Positions 48,580-57,411 of a DNA stretch of 64,000 nt are shown here, piece after piece; position 1 is the stretch's first letter; each line of letters opens with the position of its first letter. The stretch lies in contig JABACO010000003.1 of assembly GCA_013339895.1 (NCBI GenBank), positions 14,029,854 to 14,093,853 of the forward strand, written 5' to 3'. Source of the stretch: Ephydatia muelleri. Taxonomy: Eukaryota; Porifera; Demospongiae; Spongillida; Spongillidae. A model generated the notes under the pieces. It made no database searches, was not told where the DNA came from, and saw only the letters and a program-made list of their open reading frames with translations. Position numbers and translations under genes: made by a program.

Positions 48580-50689
48580 AAAAATTCCCTCCGGCCGTCC
48601 CACCAGCTGACCCACCACAGTGCGAAGCCCACTCGTCGCAGGGTGAAGCCATCCCAACAAAGGAAGGAGCCGAGCCACCACAGGGCAATGCCTACCCGCC
48701 GCAGGATGGAACCTACATCTACCCGCCACAGGGCGAAACCTACCCGCTGCAGGCGGAGCCTACCTGCCGCAGGACGGAGCCAACCCACCACAGGGCGGAG
48801 CCAACACACAACAGGGCGGAGCCTACCCACCGCAGGCGGAGCCGATCCGCCGCAGAGCGGAGCCTACCCGCCGCAGGGCGGAGCCTACCCGGAATACCCG
48901 CCACAGCAGGGCGGAGTTCAACCAGGTTTCAACGGTTCCCCTCCTCTTTATTATCCGCAAGGTGGGCACTGATGATGGTATTCCAGAGCTACATGCACAA
49001 TTACTTTCTTTGCACGCACATTTTAGCTACTCCACAGCAGCAGGTAAGCCATGACGAAATGTACTTTATCCACGTAATTGGCGCTTCACGTGATCATTGC
49101 GCCCACAGACGAACGTCGTTATCGTGCAACCAAGGAGTACTGCGCCAGTGCACACAAAAGTGGGCGACTATGGCTACACTCTCTCCATTGTCCTTACCGT
49201 CATTTGCTTCCTCTGTGGCTCGTGGTGTTCACTTTGCTTGTCCATACCAGCCATCTTTGTTGCCAGCTCTGTAAGTTCCCACAACAGATTTTAGGAAATA
49301 TGTTGGGTATGTTCAATATGCTGGTGTGACTGATAGTGTAAGTCGAGCGATGGACCAGAGCCATTGCCATGCATGTGACAGGTATATCAGTAAAGCGGCC
49401 GATATTCTACACTTTCACTAAGAGGAGGCATGTAAATTCTGCCAGCGTAGCATGTTAGGGTCTGGGAACGATGTGAATTAAATGAATTCATACATGTACG
49501 AGTTAGCTATCGTGGCAACAACAGTTGCCGGTGAAATGTATAGCTCCCAAAAATGAGGTTGTAGCTATTGTTTACGTATATATACTTTGTATAAGCGTGT
49601 ACCACGGAGCACGTTTGTACATCGCGGGGTACTCAAAACAATGCCTTTCTGCGTTCCGCTGATTCACTGAGCATTCTAGCAATATTAGATTGTTTTGTCA
49701 CGTTGTATAAGTGCTTATCTGTTTGGGCCGAAGCTTTTTAGAAGGCCTAAAACCATCCGCTGCTCTTACAGCAGGTACCGTATACGTAACATGCTTAAGG
49801 ATACAGATTGCATGCATGAGAACCAACCTTGCGGTTGGCTAAAAGTAAGGACTTTGAACCCCAAGCGGCGCGCAGTCAAATAATCACTTGGGGTTCAAAG
49901 TCCTTACCTTTATAGCCAATAAGCTTGGCTTTGGGTTGGTTCTCAATCAGTGTCCTCACGCGTGTTACGAACACAGCAAAAACAGATTGATGCATGTCAC
50001 TCGAAATCGATAATAGGGCACTCGTTCAAACAATCAAACATTGCTAGAATGCTGAACCCGGCGGTACGCAATATTGTTTAGCGTACTCCGCGCGCGATAT
50101 GCAAACGTGCTCCGCGGTATACGCCCATGCAGGATATTATAAATATGTGTTAAAGAATAAATGGCAATTGGGTCTTCCTGTATCGTTGCAAACGTGTCAG
50201 TGAAATTACCTCCATTGCAGCTAGGAAGTACCATGTAATCTTAGCTATTCCAAGAAAATGTACTAAGAAAAGATAGCGGATGATACGCGAGAGGCCGGTC
50301 AAAATGCTGCTCAGTGCATACCGCTGTGTTAGTTTAACTAGAAACTGAAGTCCCAAAATTATTCAATGGGATTTGACCATGTGTAATGTTATTGTTAATA
50401 ATTGGATTTATGTACATCGTATAATATAAATAAAATATCGTGACATCAGTATCGTAGATACATCTCGGTAACACTAGGGAGTGCGTTGAGTTGGTAGGGG
50501 GTGGGAGCCCATCCTCGGCTAGTCTCACCTGCTCTTTTGCCTCCACTCTTCTACTTCCAGGCCAGGGATGCTGCTGCCAGAGGTGACCTTTTGGGTGCAA
50601 AGCGCAAGGGACATATTGCAAATAGTCTTAATGCTGGTGCTGTCATCGCCTTCGTCTTACTTTGGGTGATGATCGTCATCCGATTATGA
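48580..50689 (+). CDS. Dispanin/CD225-type membrane protein with proline-rich repeat N-terminus
   Basis: Four exons with matching phases: 48580-48961, a 17-bp micro-exon 49027-49043 (ATPQQQ), 49109-49270 and 50561-50689. Exon 3 encodes VGDYGYTLSIVLTVICFLCG then SWCSLCLSIPAIFVASS, the first membrane hairpin of the CD225/dispanin fold; exon 4 encodes ARDAAARGDLLGAKRKGHIA and NAGAVIAFVLLWVMIVIRL then stop, the (A)..A...GD..GA...S loop and second membrane helix. Exon 1 is a proline/glutamine/glycine repeat (PPQGGAYPPQ). Relatives include IFITM, PRRT and SynDIG proteins, which sit in plasma or endosomal membranes. Exon 1 contains two one-base deletions that break the frame inside identical repeat sequence; the 5' coding exon with the ATG was not found. 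Confidence 0.75.
49570..50135. mobile_element. Two-layer foldback element in the dispanin intron
   Basis: Outer arms: ACCACGGAGCACGTTTGTAC through GCATTCTAGCAATATTAGAT (49598-49690) versus ATTGCTAGAATGCTGAAC through AAACGTGCTCCGCGGTATAC (50040-50124). Inner arms: AGAACCAACCTTGCGGTTGG and GTAAGGACTTTGAACCCCAA (49819-49864) versus TTGGGGTTCAAAGTCCTTAC and GGTTGGTTCT (49889-49944). The inner hairpin is nearly perfect; the outer one is older. Non-coding. Confidence 0.8.
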
Positions 50690-50905
50690 ATGTGTGCCTG
50701 GGTAGTGAACTTTTTAGTATTAACGTGCAAGGGTTGTATATGGCTGTATTGCTGTGACATGTATGCTTATTATTTACCTGCTAGAATAAGTGGCTAGTTG
50801 ACATGTAAATCTTACTTGTATTTATTGTGTTTTGGTATATCGTATAGTGAATGGTCCTGGCAATGACCGGTCGGCCGGACCATCTTATTAACACGAACGG
50901 TGTCA

Positions 50906-51074
50906 CAGGGAACTCGGTCCCCCACTAATTTTCGGTCCGGAGGACCCAATTCCCTAGGGAACTCGGTCCCCCTCGGACCGAAGTTCCTAGGGAACTGGGT
51001 CCTCCGCGAATACTGTACATCTAGGGATTTGGGTCCGGGGGGGGGGGGGGGGGGGGGGGGGACCGAGTTCCCTG
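50906..51074. mobile_element. Small TIR element made of GGACCGAG/CCCTAGGG words
   Basis: Starts CAGGGAACTCGGTCCCCC and ends GGGGGACCGAGTTCCCTG, an 18-bp inverted repeat. Inside, TTCCCTAGGGAA palindromes and GGTCC/GGACC words alternate, then a 26-G tract. A closely related copy in opposite orientation is at 54301-54455; the two share TGTCACAGGGAACTCGGTCC. Lies about 220 bp after the dispanin stop, i.e. in its probable 3' UTR or flank. Confidence 0.7.
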
Positions 51075-51359
51075 AATATTGTTCGAGTCTCACTGCACGC
51101 AAAGATGTATGGGTATCTAATAAATTGACTGTCACTGATCATGTTTCATTTAATGATACGTACAGTGTGATAATGCATTGCTTTATACAGTTTTATGTGT
51201 GTACATTTGTCTAGTTTTGTGTCACTTGAAATGAGCTGTAATATGTTCTAAATAATGTACAGCGGCTTCCTCGTAGTTCATGGCAGTGTTGTCCTTGCGT
51301 ACCAGCAGAATAATTAGCTGAGAAATTTTTTTCCCCAATTATGCAGAATTCAAGCTTTT

Positions 51360-52240
51360 CTTTCTAGCTTACTTCAGGATAAAGCACATCCCACGCCAGT
51401 GATATAGCACGCAGTCCGTCAACACCTTCATCAATTGCGATGCCATATAAGAAGTGCTTGACTGCCTCTACCTGTTATTTTTGTTTTTAAAATATATATA
51501 TTCCATAACCGGGAGAATAACAAACAACTTGCCACATCCATGCTTTTCATTGGCCATAAGTGGAGTGAATGCTTCAATGCTTCATAGCTCGACGATGTTG
51601 ATTTGAGGTACTTGTGTATGGCCGAGTATCTCATTTGCAATGTACTTTGCACTTGCTTTCGCAATGTATATTGATGCAAAAAAAGAATGGTGTTCTTTTG
51701 TGCATATTTTTCTTAGATGAGTCTGAAGTTAAAGTTCAATGTTTGACGCATGCAGCCATGCAATTGTTAGAATTTCAAACCTCGCTGTTGTGACATAAAT
51801 TGACTAGTTGCTTCAAAGACAGTTTCTTATCGTATACATTAACAGACATGAATAGTTATGCTTTCTTACATGTCAACAAAAAATGGCAGTGGTTTCTTCC
51901 ACAATCTTAAATTCATCGCATCCCTTTCATAGAAACACTTTGCTGGTAGCGGGTCAATGGGGCTAACATCATCTAGCATTGGATGTTTAAAACTTGAATG
52001 TTGATAGTTAAGAGAATGACCTGCCAAGAATATTAAGGTACATAACATTGTAATGAAAATATTTGCCCACTATCAGCAGTTTGGAGGTCTGATGAATCAT
52101 TGTGTTGGGCTGACATGATCTGTTATTAGAGCAAATTAGAGCACCACTTCCACTGCCTTTTGGTAAATACCCTCTGCAAGGCATCTTGGACATCTTGTGG
52201 TACAAAATCTTTACACAAAGATAGGAATATCCTCATCTCC
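51360..52240 (-). other. Exon-like minus-strand segments, unassigned
   Basis: Segments that look coding: VEAVKHFLYGIAIDEGVDGL and RAISLAWDVLYPE after an AACAG acceptor (51465-51365, stop follows), SYEALKHSLHLWPMKSMDVA (51480-51680), and SSFKHPMLDDVSPIDPL with CFYERDAMNLRLWKKP (51866-52010). They are on the same strand as the Ulp1-like exons upstream and could be part of the same mobile-element gene or a neighbour. I do not recognise a domain. Confidence 0.3.
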
Positions 52241-52410
52241 TCATAGTTGATTTTCGAATGAAGATAAAGGTCTCACAGATCAAATGTTAACACTTGAAAT
52301 GCACATACATGGGATGGATCAATCTCATTGCCAGCCATGACCGAAGCCAAGTGCTTGATGTCTAGGCAAATCCTAATCACTTACAGTTCATTAATTAATT
52401 CAATGCTTAC

Positions 52411-52844
52411 TGAAAATGTTAGTGGAAGCTTTTTCACAATGCAGTCTGCAAACTGCAAGTGTAGACAAGGAATGAAAAATTATACCATCTCTTTCTTTAA
52501 CTTAATTTTTTTTTTTTACCTTGCATAGTAATATTCCACAGTCTACAGCATTAGTCTGCCTTATAGTACAGGCCTAAAGCATGAGTATACCATTGAAGTT
52601 TAGAAACAGGTATCCAGCATAATAACATACATTGCATTCTTTAATGGTCCATGAAGAGATATCAATAGGTACTGAATACTGATTGTAGTATTCTTGGGTC
52701 AGGAAATTGCTAAATAATGATAAATGGTCAATTAATGAGTACAAAATAAGCAAGAGAACACCTAATGACATGTAATGCATTTCCTTGAATTTCATTGTAA
52801 AAAGAATCATATACAGAGACTGATCTGTCATGTATGTCAATCAC
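52411..52844 (-). pseudogene. Ulp1/C48-like cysteine protease exons
   Basis: Four exons join in phase: 52762-52844 VIDIHDRSVSVYDSFYNEIQ (the V.VYDS strand with the Asp region), 52631-52709 with YYNQYSVPIDISSWTIKECN, 52520-52555 TNAVDCGILLCK containing the DCG catalytic Cys motif, and 52411-52452 FADCIVKKLPLTFS. This order and the small introns match the Ulp1 (SUMO-protease) fold as found in repetitive genes of sponges and cnidarians. The catalytic His (HW) strand should lie upstream, exactly where a minisatellite (52860-52945) now sits, and was not found. The 3' end after 52411 is not resolved. Probably an element-borne, damaged protease gene. Confidence 0.65.
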
Positions 52845-52851
52845 CTGGGTG

Positions 52852-52945
52852 GGGTGGGGGGGGGTAGATGGGAGGGGGGGTAGATGGGAGGGGGGTAGAT
52901 GGGAGGGGGGTAGATGGGAGGGGGGTAGATGGGAGGGGGAGGAGG
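52852..52945. repeat. ~17-bp G-rich minisatellite (TAGATGGGAGGGGGG)
   Basis: TAGATGGGAGGGGGG repeats five times, directly adjoining the splice acceptor of the Ulp1-like exon; on the minus strand it reads as a C-rich tract next to the AG. Confidence 0.9.
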
Positions 52946-53589
52946 AATAACAACTTTGCTCCATGAATTTACCATTTCTAATTTATTACCGCAAGAAACC
53001 AGTGTTGAGGAATATTGCATGGCATTATTATGTACTTGAAATCCTTTTTCTTAACAATTGAGTTGCAAGATAAAATTTAACCCTGTAGTTCTTTAACTCA
53101 ATACCTTGAACACTGACTTTTTCACTGTGTAGCTATTTGTAGCAACCATGTTGAAAACAAATGAATTCATACACTTCACTTCCTTACCATCAAAAATATA
53201 AAATCATAAAAGCTTATGTAATGAAACTAGAAACATACTTCTGAATGTTCCTCTTCAAGCAAATGCAGATAATAATGTATTATCTGTATTGAAGTGCACT
53301 GAAATTATCTGTATAATTTATTCACAATTACACTTACATTATCACCTATGCAAGCTCCTTTTATTAGATAAATTCATGTGCTGTAATCCAAAATGATCCC
53401 TTGTGACCTGTCATTAAAATGGCTACAGAAGATGAAGGAATTCTAGGTAAGCCATATGCATTGGACTGGAAATGACATCATGAGACCACATAGTGATGTG
53501 TAGAGTATATCATTGACCATCCACATAAATACATTACTTACCCTTGTGAGATGTGTTACCAACCATGCTTTTCAAACAGGGTCTCTTCA

Positions 53590-53883
53590 TCATGCCCAGT
53601 GCATCATTAAGAGATAGGCTATAATAATGATGAGCCATTTCACTGCCAATAATGAGTATTGGAGAATCAGTAGCATCAGGCTGTCATTAGGGTACAGCCA
53701 AACCATTGAATCATCTGCATTGCTACTGTCAGTAACGATGCAAATTGTGACATTGATCATGGACGCAATCATTTGCACTTCTAGATGTGTTCCCCAATTG
53801 CAAGTTCCAGTCTTTGACATGTCAGTTAGGTAGGATTCCCAGGATGTAGCAGTGACAAAATTAAACAAATGAGTTCCATCAGG
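53590..53883 (-). pseudogene. OTU-like cysteine protease, C-terminal half, frameshifted
   Basis: After an acceptor (TTCCCTTCAG) the frame reads DGTHLFNFVTATSWESYLTD, MSKTGTCNWGTHLEVQMIAS and MINVTICIVTDSS: the middle of an OTU domain (W..YL..M...GTWG.HLE..A.A). A frame change then gives ATDSPILIIGSEMAHHYYSL, the strand carrying the catalytic His. The DGNC Cys loop should be in an upstream exon that I did not find. Frameshift suggests a dead copy. Confidence 0.65.
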
Positions 53884-54019
53884 CTGAAGGGAATAAAACA
53901 GCATGGGAAACAATTGAACATACTGAGTAAGGATTATCTCTCATGAAATTCGGTGCGATCTCTGCGCTGATGCCCACCACTCGACGACGCATGACACTCA
54001 GTAAAAGCCCGTCTTCTGT

Positions 54020-54328
54020 CTATGTCTCCGGTCCGAAAAGGACAATCCGTTTACTTTCTTGTTTTATGTAATACATTGTACTTGTATCTCCGTCAACCTG
54101 CATGGAAGTCTTTAGAACGCTTCCGAATAATACGTTTAACGTCATCCGTAGCCCCCAAGGGGTAGCTGCCTTCTGCAAGGTAGACTTTGACCTGCGACAG
54201 GGTTTCATCACAAACACTTTGCCGACAACTCTCCATTTCACACGGCTGTCAAATCGAGCTAGTTTCTGATGCACGTGGACGAGCGTATAATAAATTCGGT
54301 CAGGAATTTCGGTCCGGGGGGGACTCAA
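54020..54328 (-). other. Unassigned 102-codon frame upstream of the OTU fragment
   Basis: An open minus-strand frame with balanced composition (RIYYTLVHVHQKLARF, VKWRVVGKVFVMKP) and no recognisable domain. It partly overlaps a repeat cluster at its start. It might be an upstream exon of the OTU-containing gene, but no splice phase links them. Confidence 0.25.
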
Positions 54329-54455
54329 TTCCCTAGGGAAGTGGGTCCGGTTTAATTGATTTTGTGCATCCAGGGATTTCGGTCCGGGGGGGGGACCGAG
54401 TTTCCTAGGGAAGTGGGTCCTCCGGACCGAAAATTCGGGGGGACCGAGTTCCCTG
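54301..54455. mobile_element. Second copy of the GGACCGAG/CCCTAGGG element, inverted
   Basis: Right end GGGGGGACCGAGTTCCCTG and internal words TTCCCTAGGGAAG, TTTCGGTCCGGGGGG, GGTCCTCCGGACCGAAAATT match the element at 50906-51074 in reverse orientation. The left end is truncated or diverged (CAGGAATTTCGGTCCGG). Confidence 0.65.
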
Positions 54456-56339
54456 TGACAACGGCGCCAAAAAAAATAACTTCATCTGGTAATCATTCAG
54501 TTTTACAACATGTAAATGTACAATTTTAACTCTTTACTAATCTTATAGCCATGAACATACGGTATCCATCAGAACACCTTTGCCCTTTGGTCCTTTTTTT
54601 CATGATAACACGCTCTTGCATGGTTTCAGCGTTACCTAGCCGGTGGGCCAATGGTGTATAAGCGCCGCTCAACAATACGCGAGAGCTCGCTTAGCTTTCC
54701 AATGAAAGCCTTATGTCACTCGTGCAACTGTTTATTGTGAGTTCATAGCAGGCAACGTAAGAAATGATCACAGAAAACGATTATATCATGGCATTTTGTT
54801 GCACCAACATAGGGACGTCATCATACATCGGAAAACGTTCGACAGTGCTAACCTTTTCGCGATTCACAGCGTTTTCATCCCAACCCGTTGCGCAGGGATG
54901 TACACGTATACAGTGTTCGCATGCGCCTTTCTTTTGTGCTTCCACATATTCTAACCTCAGTTACGTCTCGCGGTGATAGCTGTTTAAGTTACGCGGGGTA
55001 TATTGAGCCGCTTGTTTTCATGTGCGGCTCGAACCCTCGCAGGAAAAAAAACCCGTCAAAGATTTATCAAATGATTCGTAGTACAGAATCACATATGAAA
55101 TCATTCAAAATCAGTGAAAAGTCATCTACAAATCTAGTACCATTTATGATTTTTCAGATTTTTTGCTACAAATCCTTATATGAAATCATGCTCCGATGTT
55201 ACTTATGATTCTGTATATAAAATCAAATGCAGAATTAGCTATTATTTTGACGAAATCGATGATAAGATTTTGTATGAATATCATTGTACTGAACATGAGT
55301 ATGCATTACAAAATTATTGTCATATCCAAAAATGGCCCATACATATGCGGTCATCCTGTTGTTTATTTCCACATTGAATATCAAACATGTTTAATATACT
55401 CTAAAAATTGATTTGATTATAGCATGCATTTTTCATGAAAAAAACATTAAGCACCCTTTTACTAAAATCAAGACATTTAAACTAATTTCAACCACGCATA
55501 ATTAGTCAAATTTATTCATAAATGTGATGACGCAAGATATTAAATATCATCTCAGTTAATTCATGACGTCTACGACGAAACTTTGGCTCACGTGCACATG
55601 TAACATTGATTCTGGTAATAGTAAAATAACGAAAGTCTGCATTGATAATACAGCGTGCCAAAGCTTCTGCGCGAGGGTGTGGCTACTGCGGTACGCCCAC
55701 GCAGTGTGCAATGTGATCTGTTCTTTTAATTTATCGAACCAGCTAGTAGCTCTAACCAAGGATTATTAACTATTACAATCCTTGCTCGACCCCAGTGGGA
55801 TATGCCTCATGTCATTCTTTTTGTCAGTAGCACTCGCAGGCATTACTTTCAAAGTTGTTGTATGTTTCAACGCTTATACGGTACGAAAGTTCTATCAGTA
55901 TACATGAAAAAGCTCGGCGATTTTTATATAGACTCTATTGCCTGGTAACCTCGGACAACGCTCAGTTACAATTTCCACGCTTTTCTTGTTCATTTCACTA
56001 GTTAGGAGTATTATCCGTGCATGCATACATTGCGATACATGCGGTTGATGGTGCATGATCAAATTATGCTGTCATAGTCTGCGATTAATTAAGTGAAGTT
56101 AATTGTGCATTATGCAAGACATTACGATGCTAAATAACATGACTGCAGTAATGAATGCTTTGAAGTGCATATATACGAGAAGATAGTCAAACCAGCTCTC
56201 AATTGCATGCATGGTAAATGCATGCATGATGAAGAGATTAGAACTAACTTGCTGCCCATGCAGGTCTACCAATTGCACTGATGCATGGATGTGCATTCGT
56301 TGTTATACATCATCAGTAGGCCTGCATCTGTGCGTGTGC
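54456..56339. other. No gene recognised; contains a dispersed repeat
   Basis: 55320-55540 matches 25955-26175 in the same orientation. The rest of this 1.9 kb shows no domain, splice structure or further repeat that I can identify. Confidence 0.4.
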
Positions 56340-56515
56340 TGTCACGCAAAAATTGTACCGGGCGAAAATTGTACCGGGCGGTACATTTTTGGTTACCAAA
56401 TTTGTACCGCCCGGTACACTTTTGGTCGCCAAAAGTGTACCGGCCTTGCCAAAAGTGTACCGCCCCAGTACAATTTTGGTAACCAAAAGTGTACCGGTCT
56501 TGCCAAAAGTTTGCC
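56340..56515. repeat. Palindromic word cluster (GTACCGGGCGGTAC, TTTTGGTTACCAAA)
   Basis: The words GTACCGGGCGGTAC, TTTGGTTACCAAA, TTTGGTCGCCAAAA, TTGCCAAAAGTGTACCG and their reverse forms alternate about every 20-25 bp over 175 bp. Each word is itself palindromic or near-palindromic. Reading frames across it give repetitive YTFG.QKCTG-like peptides on the minus strand, which are by-products. Confidence 0.8.
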
Positions 56516-56982
56516 GTGTTGAGCACTAACATTTTAATGGCTATGTTTTTATAGCAGCGGGTCCTTGTACTAAACGCGCTGTTGTACTTCACTTTTCGTC
56601 CAATAATAACTACTGTAGTTATAACGATCATACGTTTACCAGAATCTGATAGCTGCGTTTGAATGAAGCTAAGCTGAACCATATTTCAAGTGTCTCTCCC
56701 AAATAGTAACACATGCAGTAGTACAACAAATGAGCACAGACACAATCTATTGGTTGCATTTCAATGTCAGCTGTTCTTTATGGGCCGTCTGCAGCAACAG
56801 AACCGGCATTTGCTGATAAGCCGCGTGCTGGTTGGGATGTAATAGAATCCACGTATGTACAGCAAAGTATACAGTTATCATTTCGCAGTCATGCATGCAG
56901 GTACTGCTAATACCACTCATCGCCAGTGTTACTAAATGCAATAATTTCATTAATTCAGGGAGAATACACAATTGAAATAATG

Positions 56983-57411
56983 CTACATTCGCCTAACAGT
57001 CTCATAGTGGTTTGAAATGTTAATAAGGAAGATAGCCTCTTTGGAGTGTTCAGTGGCACTGATATCTTCAGAGACAGGAGAGAATTGCAGCCACTTGTAC
57101 CTGTGTCCACATTTGCTGAATACAAATATAGGCGTTGCTAGCATGTACGCTGCTGCAAATATTTCCTGCTCAGTTGCCCACACAGATGGACTTTGCATGT
57201 CTGATCTCACTAAATAATCCTCCATACAATCGTTTACTTCAAGATAGCAAGATAAATCATCAGCATTGTATGATGTTGTGATTGCTCTGAGTTCATAATG
57301 ATCTTCTTGTGATCCAGTTACCACATGTGCCAGGGCCCTAAAGAAGCAGTTACCATCACCTAGAATTCTTCCTGTGACAGCAGGCTGGTGGAAAGTGCTA
57401 AACGCACAGTG
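56983..57411 (-). CDS. OTU-domain cysteine protease, truncated at its N-terminal side
   Basis: Single open frame on the minus strand: GRILGDGNCFFRALAHVVTG (catalytic Asp-Gly-Asn-Cys loop), SQEDHYELRAITTSYN, SVWATEQEIFAAAYMLATPI (the WATE..I.A.A..L helix) and INISNHYETVRRM with the catalytic His, then stop at 56983. All three catalytic positions of an OTU deubiquitinase-like domain are present. OTU proteases cleave ubiquitin chains; in this genomic style they are often carried by mobile elements. The frame is open up to 57411, exactly where the non-LTR retroelement arm begins, so upstream sequence was cut off and no start codon remains in place. Confidence 0.75.
   Translation of the reverse strand, partial: HCAFSTFHQPAVTGRILGDGNCFFRALAHVVTGSQEDHYELRAITTSYNADDLSCYLEVNDCMEDYLVRSDMQSPSVWATEQEIFAAAYMLATPIFVFSKCGHRYKWLQFSPVSEDISATEHSKEAIFLINISNHYETVRRM

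Noticed and set aside
56266-56682. 138-codon repetitive protein with YTFG.QKCTG units
   Set aside because: The periodicity comes from the palindromic word cluster; both strands give equally repetitive peptides.
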